From NCBI GenBank assembly GCA_039817385.1, contig JBCBVY010000004.1, forward strand, positions 186,001 to 250,000: a stretch of 64,000 bases of DNA, in the 5' to 3' direction. The notes under the pieces are model-generated. The model made no database searches. It had not been told where the DNA came from and saw nothing but the letters and a program-made list of their open reading frames with translations. This document shows positions 45,221 through 53,407 of the stretch, in pieces (within the stretch, counting starts at the first letter, position 1; each line of letters starts with the position of its first letter). The stretch comes from JBCBCP01 sp039817385 (GTDB lineage Bacteria; Pseudomonadota; Alphaproteobacteria; Rhodobacterales; Rhodobacteraceae). Both the position numbers and the translations under genes were made by a program.

Positions 45221-45365
45221 CTCACCATAGGACAGAAGACGCACCGGGTGATCGGCATCCGCGCCACTTGATGGGGAAAGGAAGCGCCATGTCGTGACCG
45301 CCCTCACTATTGGACGAAGGGACAGCCAAGGCGGCATTCGGGCCACCTATAGGACGATAGGAAGG
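45221..45365. repeat. Iteron-like repeats, about 40-bp spacing
   Basis: Units begin near 45221, 45261, 45301 and 45341. Cores are CTCACCATAGGACAGAAG, GCCACTTGATGGGGAAAGG, CTCACTATTGGACGAAGGG and GCCACCTATAGGACGATAGG. Consensus about YCACYTATNGGACGAANG. A further core, CCACTATTGGACAATAAGGG, lies inside the palm-like gene at about 44187. Regular spacing upstream of a possible replication gene suggests an origin. Confidence 0.5.
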
Positions 45366-45417
45366 CCACCTGAGACAACACCCGGCGGTTGACAGAAAAA
45401 CAACCCAGACAGCATAA

Positions 45418-45440
45418 GTGTGACACGAAGTGCGACACAC
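45418..45440. repeat. Right subterminal 23-bp repeat
   Basis: Begins GTGTGACACGAAGTGCG and ends ACACAC. It matches 36215-36237 at 21 of 23 positions in the same orientation, 60 bases from the attR core. Confidence 0.6.
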
Positions 45441-45499
45441 AACTCAACCTCGCACTCGATTGTTCAAGCCTACCAGTGGCTTAGAAAAATGGTAGCGGG

Positions 45500-45516
45500 T
45501 CCGGTACTCGCCTCCA
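45500..45516. repeat. Right attachment site (attR core)
   Basis: Identical over 17 bases to the 3' end of tRNA-Cys (36159-36175). It is not part of a tRNA here, since no cloverleaf precedes it. It marks the junction to host DNA. Confidence 0.88.
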
Positions 45517-45559
45517 GCACCTTCACACAAAAACCCTGCATCACTCGCTGCGGCAGCGG

Positions 45560-46490
45560 CTAGGGGCGCTTTTTCGACGTAAGCGCGTTCAGGAAGGCGG
45601 CGATGTCCTGCTGTTCGGATCCATCCAGACCTAGCGCGCCGCTTAGGTTGAAAAGGCCACAACCTCCTCAAGCGTGCGCAGGCCGCAATCGTGCATGTAC
45701 GGCGCGGTCAGAGCGACGTTGCGCAGGCGGGGCGTGCGGAAGGCGAACCGGTCTGCCGCAGCGTCCGTTACGGCAAAAAGGCCGAGGTCGGCGCTTGTAG
45801 AAGGCGCGGGCTTGGCTGCGGCATAGCCGGTGTCGTGAAACGCGTTGTCGGTGAAGCTGGCTGACGTCTCACCGATCTGGTGACAGCTTGCACATTGCGC
45901 CTTGCCCACGAACGGCGTATGTGCGTCTTTCGGCGGCGTTCGGGCGCCTCTGGTACGTCCAGCGGTCAAAGCGGTTTGGCCCGGTGATCCGGGTGACCTG
46001 GTAAGCCGCGAGCGCGGTCTTGATCCGGCTTGCATCCGCGGGTCCTCCGAAAGGCGAGGCGTAAGAAGCGATCATCGTCCGGCAGGGCTCGAACGCGGGC
46101 CGCGACCGCCGCGACGGAGGGGTTTGCCATCTCCCGCGGGTTCAGAAGCGGCGCTTCCACCTGATCAGGCAGCGTCCCGCCGCGCCCGTCGCGGAACAGG
46201 GCAAAGCGGCTGGCCACATCATACAGGTTTGGCGCGTTCCGCCCCTGCGCCGGGATGGGCGCCCTTCGGAAGGGCGCGCGTGGTTAGGGTAAAGCCCTGC
46301 GCTGGATAGTGGCAGGTGGCGCAGGACGTCTTGCCCTGCCCTGACAGGCGCGGGTCGCGGAAAAGCTGGCGGCCCAGCTCGATCCGGGCCGCGCTAAGCG
46401 TCGATAGCTCTGCCGCACGCGCGACCTCGCTCAAATAGCCCGGCACAGCGTTCAGATAGGCCTGGGTCGCGCGCAGCGCGCGGAACCCGG
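45560..46490 (-). pseudogene. Di-haem cytochrome c peroxidase (MauG family), multiply frameshifted
   Basis: Pieces in several minus-strand frames line up in family order. They are ARIELGRQLFRDPRLSGQGK with haem motif CATCH; FRDGRGGTLPDQVEAPLLNP; AALAAYQVTRITGPNRFDRW; KAQCASCHQIG, the second haem site; FAFRTPRLRNVALTAPYMHD; and the C-terminal GLDGSEQQDIAAFLNALTSK. At least three frame changes separate them, so no intact product is possible. The gene lies directly beyond attR and belonged to the DNA next to tRNA-Cys before the island arrived. Confidence 0.85.
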
Positions 46491-46520
46491 CCCGACCGAC
46501 CAAGCTGCCGACCGAGCCGG

Positions 46521-46811
46521 TCAGCGCGGCGCGGTCGGAACGCGCCTGGTGTGCGGGCTCAGATCCTCGATCAGCGCGATATAATCCGCAGTCTTGCCAA
46601 AGGCGCACCAGCGCAAACAGGAAACGTCCCGCGGGCTGAGCTTGCGGCGCCGCGCCGCTTGGGGCCGGTTGTTGCGCGTGTTGCGCACGACCACCCCGCC
46701 ATGCGCGGCGGGACCCAGCTCGGTGATATAAGCGTGCAGATAGACCGCGAGCCGATGCAGGAACGGCAGATGACGGCCCATCTCCTCCGGCCCGTCCGGG
46801 CCTGTGATCAA
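46521..46811 (-). pseudogene. LuxR-family regulator remnant
   Basis: The frame reads LPFLHRLAVYLHAYITELGP, typical of the end of an autoinducer-binding-type domain, then RRKLSPRDVSCLRWCAFGKT and ALIEDLSPHT, a LuxR helix-turn-helix. It then breaks into RRVPTAPR and a stop where TVRxxL should follow. The N-terminal 140 or so residues are absent: bases 46812-46884 up to the GH42 gene hold no plausible start. It is truncated at both ends. Confidence 0.75.
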
Positions 46812-46884
46812 GTAGACGCCGCCGATACAGCAAACCCGTTGGTGCGGGCGCGCGGCCTGATACCAGCGTTGGCTTGCGCTGCGG

Positions 46885-48837
46885 TCATTCGGCGGATTTG
46901 CGCGCTAAGCGTGCCGGGCCGAGAGGCACGCGCAGCACGCCAGGGCCGGGGACAGTGCCGTCTTCGCAGGGCAGCGGGGCGGCGGTGTAATTGATCCAGG
47001 TGCGGGTCTGGCCATCCTCGCGCAGGCGCAGACCCTCCGGCAACTGCATGGCGCGCAGCCCCGCGCGCGCGCAGATCTCCCCCACGGCGCGGTCCCAGCC
47101 CGCCGCATCGAGCCATGCGCCCAGGTAGCACAGCGCGCCCTCTCCCACGGCGACAGCGGTGCCGCCTTCGGTGCGCAGCCATGCGGGGGCCGTGCCCTCC
47201 AGGGCCTCCGCAAAAAGCGTCACGGCGCCTCCGCCCGCAAGCGGCACAGGCATGTCCGGGCGCAGGCTTTCCGTGCGCGCGACGGTCACATCAAGGCCGG
47301 GCAAGGCGGGCGGCAAGGGCACGGGGATGACCATATCGCCGTCCCGCGCCCCGCTGCGCGGGCCGATCAGGCAGGTGACGCCACTGGCGGCAAGCGCGGC
47401 TGTCAAGCCCTCGGCCATGTGCATAAGCCCCGGGGCAAAAACCGCGCTATACCCCGAAAAATCCCGCGTGCCCGGCGGCAGGATGTCAATCGACAGCCCC
47501 GCGCGGCGCAGCGCCCGGTAGGCCGCGAAGACCAGCCCGAAATAGCTTAGCCCCGCCCCGTGCGGCTGCACCTGCCACGCCGCATCCGCGTCATAGTCGA
47601 AGATCAGCGCGACGGGCGCCTGCACCTGCGGCACCTCCGGCGCGGCGGCAATCTCGGCGGCGACCTGCTGTGCCTCGGCCAGCCCCGGCGCGGGCGCGCT
47701 GTCGGGGCGCAAAAGGCCCGCGTGCATCTGTTCTTGCGCGAAGGGCGCCTGCCGCCAGCGGAAGAAACAGACGGCTTCGGCCCCGTGGGCAAACGCCTCC
47801 CACGCCCAGACCCGCACCATCCCGCGCAGCGGCGCGGGATTGTAGGGCGCCCAGTTCACCGGGCCCGGCTGCTGCTCCATCACCCACCATCTCCCGCGGC
47901 CAACGGCGCGGTACAGGTCATGGTGGAACGCCTGAAAGTCGGGATCGCCCTGGCGGGCAAAGGCGCGCTGATGCGGCGGCTCTGCGCCGACGCGGTCCTC
48001 CAGAAAGCCCAGCGGATAGCTGTCCCAGCTTGCGATATCGAGGTCCGCGCCCACCGCGAAATGGTCAAATTCGGTCACCCGGCCCATGTAGTTGTGGGCA
48101 ATCGGCGCGTTTGAATGGGCGCGGATCGCCGCCACCTGCGCGCGGTTCCAGCGCACCACCTGATCGGAGGAAAACCGGCGGAAGGCGAGGCTGTGCGACG
48201 GGTTCGGTTCGGTCACGGTCAGGTTGGGCAGGTCGATCTGGTCAAAATCGTCGTAGTCCATCGACCAGAAGACATTCCCCCACGCCGCGTTCAGGGCATT
48301 GATATCCCCGCCATTCCCCGCCCCTGGATAGCGCGCGCGCAGCCATGCCCGAAAAGCGCGCCGCGCCGCGTCCGAATAGCTGAGCACAGTGTCATGGCAG
48401 CCATATTCATTGTCCGTCTGCCATGCGGCGATATGGGGGTTTTGCCCGTAGCGCTCTGCCATTAACGACGTGATGCGCACCGCTTCCACCAGGTAGCCCG
48501 CATGCGAAAAGCAGTAATGCCGCCGCGAGCCGTAGCCGCGCGGACGGCCCTCTGCATCGACGGCCAGCATATCGGGGTGTTTTTTCAGCACCCACGCGGG
48601 CGGGGTTGCCGTCGGCGTGCCCAGCACAACCTTCAGCCCCGCCGCACCGAGCGTCTCAATCGCCCGGTCAAGCCAGCCCCAGTCAAGCCGCCCCGGCTCA
48701 CGCTCCATCCGCTTCCACGCAAACTCACCGATCCGCACCCATGTCAGGCCCGCCGCGGCCATGCGCGCGGCATCCTGGGCCCAGATATCCTCGGGCCAGT
48801 GTTCGGGGTAGTAACAAACCCCAAGCGTGCGCTTCAC
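46885..48837 (-). CDS. Beta-galactosidase, glycoside hydrolase family 42
   Basis: 650 residues. N-terminal VCYYPEHWPEDIWAQDAARM is the GH42 start. The acid/base Glu144 lies in WQTDNEYGCHDTVLSYS and the nucleophile Glu321 in WWVMEQQPGPVNWAPYNPAP. The trimerisation domain and a small C-terminal beta domain follow. It has no signal peptide, so it acts in the cytosol on imported galactosides. It is the last gene of the galactoside operon, its start overlapping the stop of the SMP-30 gene by four bases. Galactose released would feed the SDR dehydrogenase encoded upstream. Confidence 0.94.
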   Translation of the reverse strand: MKRTLGVCYYPEHWPEDIWAQDAARMAAAGLTWVRIGEFAWKRMEREPGRLDWGWLDRAIETLGAAGLKVVLGTPTATPPAWVLKKHPDMLAVDAEGRPRGYGSRRHYCFSHAGYLVEAVRITSLMAERYGQNPHIAAWQTDNEYGCHDTVLSYSDAARRAFRAWLRARYPGAGNGGDINALNAAWGNVFWSMDYDDFDQIDLPNLTVTEPNPSHSLAFRRFSSDQVVRWNRAQVAAIRAHSNAPIAHNYMGRVTEFDHFAVGADLDIASWDSYPLGFLEDRVGAEPPHQRAFARQGDPDFQAFHHDLYRAVGRGRWWVMEQQPGPVNWAPYNPAPLRGMVRVWAWEAFAHGAEAVCFFRWRQAPFAQEQMHAGLLRPDSAPAPGLAEAQQVAAEIAAAPEVPQVQAPVALIFDYDADAAWQVQPHGAGLSYFGLVFAAYRALRRAGLSIDILPPGTRDFSGYSAVFAPGLMHMAEGLTAALAASGVTCLIGPRSGARDGDMVIPVPLPPALPGLDVTVARTESLRPDMPVPLAGGGAVTLFAEALEGTAPAWLRTEGGTAVAVGEGALCYLGAWLDAAGWDRAVGEICARAGLRAMQLPEGLRLREDGQTRTWINYTAAPLPCEDGTVPGPGVLRVPLGPARLARKSAE

Positions 48838-49652
48838 AGGATCACCCTATGCTCGGCCTGGCCTTTGTGGGCCGTGCCCACGGCATAGGTCAGCCCCTCA
48901 TGCCGCCCCTCAAGGCCAATCGCGGCGGAGGTCACGTAAAGCGTGCTGAGGCCCGCCCCGCCAAAGGCTGGGCACGACGCCTGCCGCGCGGGGATGGTCA
49001 CGGTTTCCAGCAAGGCGCCATCCGGGCTGTAGCAGGCCACCCGCGCGGCGCCCCATTGCGCGTTCCACAGATTGCCCGCCGCGTCGACAACCGAGCCATC
49101 GGGGTTCAGCCCCTCAGCCCGCAGGTCGAGGAACAGCTCCGGCTCCAGCGGCCAGCCATCGGCATCCAGCCGCACGCGCATCACGCGCTTGCCAAAGGTG
49201 TCGGTGAAATAGGCGAGATCCCCCTCCGGCGCGAAGGAAATGGAGTTGGGCACGGTGATCCGGTCAAAGAGCTGGCGCAGCTCCCCCCGATAGTAGCGAT
49301 AAATCGCGCCCGCGTAGCTTTCCGTGTTCTTGCCCATCGTGCCGATCCAGAAGCCCCCCTGCGGGTCCGCGCGCCCGTCATTGGAGCGGGTGACGGGGTT
49401 GTCCGCCTCCAGCGCGATGACATGCTCCCGCTGGCCCGTTGTCAGGTCGACCTGCCAAAGCGCGGTTTCCGACGCCATCAGGACCGTATCATGGTCGATC
49501 CACCCGGCGGCAGAGACGCACTCGCCCCAGGACCATTCGGCCCCCTGCGCCAGCATCCGCTGGCCGACGATGTCGAACCACAAAAGCTGTTCGCGTTCGG
49601 GATGCCAAAGCGGGCCTTCGCCAAGGGTGCACACGCGGTCGTCAAAGATCAT
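48834..49652 (-). CDS. SMP-30/gluconolactonase family lactonase
   Basis: 272 residues from the ATG at 49652, overlapping the dgoK stop (ATGA). It is a six-bladed propeller protein with TLGEGPLWHPEREQLLWFDI (metal-site Glu), SNDGRADPQGGFWIGTMGKN (metal-binding Asn and Asp) and NPDGSVVDAAGNLWNAQWGA (catalytic-type Asp). This family opens sugar lactones. Between a sugar dehydrogenase and a galactonokinase it most likely hydrolyses galactonolactone to galactonate. Confidence 0.92.
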   Translation of the reverse strand: MIFDDRVCTLGEGPLWHPEREQLLWFDIVGQRMLAQGAEWSWGECVSAAGWIDHDTVLMASETALWQVDLTTGQREHVIALEADNPVTRSNDGRADPQGGFWIGTMGKNTESYAGAIYRYYRGELRQLFDRITVPNSISFAPEGDLAYFTDTFGKRVMRVRLDADGWPLEPELFLDLRAEGLNPDGSVVDAAGNLWNAQWGAARVACYSPDGALLETVTIPARQASCPAFGGAGLSTLYVTSAAIGLEGRHEGLTYAVGTAHKGQAEHRVIL

Positions 49653-50491
49653 GCAAAAGCCTCGTAAGCGGCGGTCAGGCCGGCAAGGGTGACATCTGTG
49701 GCGTCCGCGCGGGCGGGCGCGGCGCCTGTTGCGGTGAGGGCCGCAGCGTAATTGTCCGCCATCGGCCCGGAGCCAATCACGGCGACCTGTTGGCCCAGCC
49801 AATAGGGCTTTGCCGCCGCCAGCTCCGCCCCGATGAGTAGACCCGAGGCGCGGGCATGGGCCGTGACGGGGTCCAGATCGTGCAACAGGTTTTCGGCGCG
49901 CAGCCGGAACAGCTGCGCGGCGAGGGCGGCGGGTTTGGACAAGGCCGTTTCGACGGCGTCCAGATAGGCGTCCGCGTCGTTGCCGGGGGTGAGGCTGTGG
50001 CGCAGGACAGAGTGTTCGGAGAGCAGCGCGAACAGCTCACCCGTCAGATAGGTCTGGAAGCTGACGACCTCCCCCGAAGACACATGCACCCATTTGGTGT
50101 GGGTTCCGGGCAGGCAGATCACCCCGTCCCAGCCCTCGTTCAGCGCAAGGAACCCGGCGATCTGCGTTTCCTCCCCACGCATGACGTCAGCGGGGCTGGA
50201 TTGACTCAGACCCGGCAGGATGTGGACCGTGGTCGCACCGCTGGCAAAGGTCAGGGGCGCGTGGGACGGCGCGCAGGGCACCGCGGCATAGGACGCCTCG
50301 CGCCAGCCCTGCCGTGCGCCCGCCATGCCGCAGATCACCGCCGTGTCGGCGCCGAAGGGTTCAAGGATCGGGCCATAGTCTTCTGGGCCAAGCGTGTTCA
50401 TGCCCTGCGCGGTCTCGGTCAGCGCCTCCGCCGCGCCATCGCGCCAGATGCGCAGGCGCGAGGTGCCCCAGTCCACCGCCAGCCACGTCAT
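49649..50491 (-). CDS. dgoK: 2-dehydro-3-deoxygalactonokinase
   Basis: 280 residues. The N-terminal ASKHA-type phosphate motif is VDWGTSRLRIWRDG, followed by TAVICGMAGARQGWREASYA and GVICLPGTHTKWVHVSSGEV, characteristic of DgoK. It phosphorylates 2-dehydro-3-deoxygalactonate at C6 in the De Ley-Doudoroff route. It overlaps both neighbours by ATGA. The dehydratase (DgoD) that makes its substrate and the aldolase (DgoA) that uses its product are not in the window. Confidence 0.94.
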   Translation of the reverse strand: MTWLAVDWGTSRLRIWRDGAAEALTETAQGMNTLGPEDYGPILEPFGADTAVICGMAGARQGWREASYAAVPCAPSHAPLTFASGATTVHILPGLSQSSPADVMRGEETQIAGFLALNEGWDGVICLPGTHTKWVHVSSGEVVSFQTYLTGELFALLSEHSVLRHSLTPGNDADAYLDAVETALSKPAALAAQLFRLRAENLLHDLDPVTAHARASGLLIGAELAAAKPYWLGQQVAVIGSGPMADNYAAALTATGAAPARADATDVTLAGLTAAYEAFA

Positions 50492-51246
50492 ACGGTGCCG
50501 CCATCGACAATGATGCTCTGCCCGGTGATCATCCGGCTCGCCTCGGAGCAGAGGAACAGCGTCGCATCAACGATGTCGCGCGGGGCCAGGTGTTCGGGGA
50601 TGCACTGGCGTTTCAAATGCTCCTCGAGCCCCTCCGGCGTGGCCCAAAGCTCCATCTGCCGTTCGGTCAGGACCCACCCGGGCATGAGCGCGTTCACCCG
50701 GATGCCATCCGGGCCAAGCTCCCGCGCGAGGCCTCGGGTCAGCCCGGTAATGCCTGCCTTCGCCGCAACATAGCTCGGGTAGCCTGCATTCCCCATCATG
50801 TAAGAGATCGAAGAGAAGTTCACGATCGCCCCGTAACCCGCTGATTTCATTCCCGGCGCCGCCGCTTGCGCAGTGAAGAAATGGGGGCGCAGGTTGATCG
50901 CCTGGCCCTTGTCCCACTCTTCAACACTGTAGGCGTCGATGCTGTGCCGCGTGTCATTTGCGGCGTTGTTGATAAGTCGGGTGATGGGCCCGTGCGCCTC
51001 TGCTGCCTGGCCCATCGCGGCCTTCAGCGCGCCGACATCGGTCAGGTCGCAGGGGATAAAAAGCGGCTTGCTCTTGTACTTTTCGAACATCTCTTCGCAA
51101 AAGCTGTGAGCATCCGATCTTTGCACAAAGGCAACCTGCGCGCCTTGCGCCAGAAACCCCTCGGTCAGTGCCGCGCCAATGCCGCTGCCGCCGCCAGTGA
51201 TGAAAACGGAGGTGCCGGCAAGGTCGTGAAAGGTGGCGAAGCTCAT
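50488..51246 (-). CDS. SDR-family sugar dehydrogenase (probable galactose 1-dehydrogenase)
   Basis: 252 residues from the ATG at 51246. The classical SDR motifs are FITGGGSGIGAALTEGFLAQ (cofactor), LINNAAND, and the catalytic set Ser in NFSSISYMMG with YPSYVAAKAG (YxxxK). The last segment, ITGQSIIVDGGTV, is standard. Placed between GH4, DgoK and a lactonase, it most likely oxidises galactose (or arabinose) to the lactone; this substrate is inferred from context. It overlaps both neighbours by four bases. Confidence 0.9.
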   Translation of the reverse strand: MSFATFHDLAGTSVFITGGGSGIGAALTEGFLAQGAQVAFVQRSDAHSFCEEMFEKYKSKPLFIPCDLTDVGALKAAMGQAAEAHGPITRLINNAANDTRHSIDAYSVEEWDKGQAINLRPHFFTAQAAAPGMKSAGYGAIVNFSSISYMMGNAGYPSYVAAKAGITGLTRGLARELGPDGIRVNALMPGWVLTERQMELWATPEGLEEHLKRQCIPEHLAPRDIVDATLFLCSEASRMITGQSIIVDGGTV

Positions 51247-52565
51247 GCGGCGCGGTCCATTCGGGCCCAAGCGGGGATCCAATCCCCGTGGGCGGTCAGA
51301 AGATCATCCACAAGACTGCGGATCTGGCGCAGGTCCAGTTCGGCCGCCGTGTGCGGGTCCATCATGGCCGCGTGGTAGATATGTTCGCGGTCTTGGTCCA
51401 CCAGCGCCCGCACGGTCAATTCCTGCACGTTGATCTGACTGCGCATCAGGGCGATCAGCTGGGGCGGGATATCTTCCACCACCGTTGGCTGCACCCCGTT
51501 TGCATCCATCAGGCAGGGCGTTTCCACCGCCGCGCCCAAAGGCAGCTGGGGCAACTGGCCGTTGTTGGGCAGGTTGCCGTAGAAGACGTAAGGCGTGTTG
51601 GTCACCTCGGCGGCCATGATCTCCGCCGCGAACTCGTGGCTCTTGCAGACCTCCACCGCGCCCGGGTCCAGATCCCGCCACTCCGCCGCCTGCTCTTCGC
51701 AGCGCTTGGGGTATTCATCGAGCGGAATCGCGAAGCGGTCGATCAGGTCCTCGCGCCCCGACTTGATAAACCACGGCACGTATTCGGCGAGGTGTTCGGA
51801 GCTTTCGGTGCAGAAATAGCCCAGCTGGTCCATCACCTCATAGCGCACGCGGTTCTCGCAGCGGGGCATCAGGAGCGGCGGTTTGGGCAAGCGACCCGCC
51901 GCGTAGCCCTCGCGCAGCGCGGGGTAGAGGCTGCGACCGTTACGCTCGAGCCGCAGGAAAAACGCCACATGGTTCACCCCCGCAACGCGGTAGCGGATGC
52001 CGGACGGATCGAGGTCCAGATCATGCGCGATCTCCTGCACCGTGTTCTGCACCGAATGGCACAGGCCCACCTGCCGCAGGGCCGGGAACGCCTCGGCCAG
52101 CGCCCATGTATTAATCGCCATCGGGTTCACATATTGCAGCATCAGCGCACCCGGGCACAGCTGCGCCATGTCCGCCGCGATGTCCCACAGCACCGGCACC
52201 GTGCGCAGCGCCCGCATAATGCCGCCCACGCCCAGCGTGTCGCCGATAGTCTGGCGCAGGCCGTAGGCCTTGGGAATTTCGAAATCCGTTACCGTGCAGG
52301 GCGTGTAGCCCCCGACCTGAAAGGCCGTCACCACAAAATCCGCCCCATCCAGCGCCGCGCGCCGGTCCGTCGTGGCCGTCACCCGCGCACCCGCCCCGGT
52401 TTTCGCGACCATCGCGCGGGCAACGGCCTCGGATTGCGCGAGGCGCTGCGCGTCGATGTCCATCAGCGCGAATTCAGCCTCCGACAAGGCGGGCGTCAGC
52501 AGGCAATCGCCCACGATATTGCGCATGAAAATGGTGCTGCCCGCCCCGATAAACGCGATCTTCAT
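51243..52565 (-). CDS. Glycoside hydrolase family 4, alpha-galactosidase-like (MelA type)
   Basis: 440 residues from the ATG at 52565. It has an NAD-binding N-terminus MKIAFIGAGSTIFMRNIVGD and the GH4 hallmarks QVGGYTPCTVTDFEIPKAYG, QYVNPMAINTWALAEAFPAL, GLCHSVQNTVQEIA (metal-ligand Cys and His) and RYRVAGVNHVAFFLRLE. GH4 enzymes use NAD+ and Mn2+ in a redox-elimination mechanism. Residues around CHSVQ agree best with alpha-galactosidases, but alpha-glucosidase or galacturonidase activity is possible. It is cytosolic and coupled by ATGA to the permease before it and the SDR after it. Confidence 0.92.
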   Translation of the reverse strand: MKIAFIGAGSTIFMRNIVGDCLLTPALSEAEFALMDIDAQRLAQSEAVARAMVAKTGAGARVTATTDRRAALDGADFVVTAFQVGGYTPCTVTDFEIPKAYGLRQTIGDTLGVGGIMRALRTVPVLWDIAADMAQLCPGALMLQYVNPMAINTWALAEAFPALRQVGLCHSVQNTVQEIAHDLDLDPSGIRYRVAGVNHVAFFLRLERNGRSLYPALREGYAAGRLPKPPLLMPRCENRVRYEVMDQLGYFCTESSEHLAEYVPWFIKSGREDLIDRFAIPLDEYPKRCEEQAAEWRDLDPGAVEVCKSHEFAAEIMAAEVTNTPYVFYGNLPNNGQLPQLPLGAAVETPCLMDANGVQPTVVEDIPPQLIALMRSQINVQELTVRALVDQDREHIYHAAMMDPHTAAELDLRQIRSLVDDLLTAHGDWIPAWARMDRAA

Positions 52566-53407
52566 TTCACCGCTCCCAGCGTCAGCCCCGCAATAAAGTG
52601 CCGCTGCATCAGGAAAAACATCAGCACCGGCGGGATCGCCGCCATCAGCGACGCCGCGGAGACCAGATGCCAGTTGTTCACAAACTGCCCGTTCAGTGCC
52701 CGCACCCCGGCGGTGATCGGTTTCACGCTTTCGCCTTGCGTCAGCACGTTGGCCCAAAAGAAATCGTTCCAGACAAAGGTGAAGATCAGCACGGCGAGCG
52801 CCGCGATGGCGGGGCGGACGAGGGGAAGGACAACGTACCAGAAGATTTTCCATTCGGCGACACCCTCGATCCGGGCGGATTCGATCAGGTCGAACGGCAG
52901 CGCCTTGATGAAGTTGCGCATGAAGAGCGTACAGAACCCCGTCTGGAAGGCCGCGTGGAAGAGGTATTGGCCTGCAATTGTGTCATAAAGGCCGGTCTGC
53001 ACGGACATGTCGCGCACCGGGACCATGAGAATCTGGAAGGGCACGAAGTTGCCCGCAACGAAGAGGAAGAAGAGAGGCAGCGCCACGCGGAACCGGTAGA
53101 TGGCCAGCGCATAACCCGCAAGACACGCGAGTGCGACAGAGATTAGCGTGGCCGGGATGGTGATCATGAAGGAATTCATGAGGTACACCGCCGCTTGGGA
53201 TTGCGTGAAGACAGCGGTGTAATTCTCGATCAGCTCGAAGGACGAGGGCCAGCCGAACACGTTGCCCGCGTTGATGTCGGACCCGGGCCGGATCGACGTC
53301 AGGAAAATCGCGATCAGCGGCAGGAGCCAGATCAGCAGCGCGACCGGCAGGAACGCCTGATAGGCGATGCCGCGGGGGCTGGAGGGGGCAAGCGGGCGGG
53401 GGAACAT
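52562..53407 (-). CDS. Carbohydrate ABC importer permease, MalG type
   Basis: 281 residues with six membrane helices. The EAA loop is LPFDLIESARIEGVAEWKIF, followed by WYVVLPLVRPAIAALAVLIF and FTFVWNDFFWANVLTQGES, typical of MalG/LacG permeases. The C-terminal QRHFIAGLTLGAVK is the standard ending. It shares one base with the stop codon of the MalF-type permease and four bases with the GH4 start. Confidence 0.95.
   Translation of the reverse strand: MFPRPLAPSSPRGIAYQAFLPVALLIWLLPLIAIFLTSIRPGSDINAGNVFGWPSSFELIENYTAVFTQSQAAVYLMNSFMITIPATLISVALACLAGYALAIYRFRVALPLFFLFVAGNFVPFQILMVPVRDMSVQTGLYDTIAGQYLFHAAFQTGFCTLFMRNFIKALPFDLIESARIEGVAEWKIFWYVVLPLVRPAIAALAVLIFTFVWNDFFWANVLTQGESVKPITAGVRALNGQFVNNWHLVSAASLMAAIPPVLMFFLMQRHFIAGLTLGAVK

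Larger units (their letters stand above)
45111..45499. other. Gene-free right end of the element: iteron-like array and subterminal repeat
   Basis: No gene is supported; short minus-strand frames here lack coding character. It contains four iteron-like units at 40-base spacing (45221-45365) and the right copy of the 23-bp subterminal repeat (45418-45440), then runs to the attR core. This looks like a control or replication region for the palm-like gene, which is transcribed away from it. Confidence 0.55.
36159..45516. mobile_element. Integrative element in tRNA-Cys carrying a type III restriction-modification system
   Basis: The element is bounded by a perfect 17-bp direct repeat, TCCGGTACTCGCCTCCA (36159-36175 and 45500-45516); the left copy is the 3' end of tRNA-Cys. 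An integrase gene lies directly inside the left end. Cargo is a secreted protein, an XRE regulator, type III res and mod, and a polymerase-palm-like protein, with iteron-like repeats near the right end. Parts (37.9-38.7 kb and the middle of mod) are visibly lower in G+C than the host. No conjugation, capsid or portal genes are present, so transfer would need a helper. Confidence 0.9.

Noticed and set aside
45107..45440. Two overlapping minus-strand small frames (79 and 72 codons) before the palm-like gene
   Set aside because: No ribosome sites, poor codon bias and no motifs; they run through the iteron-like array.
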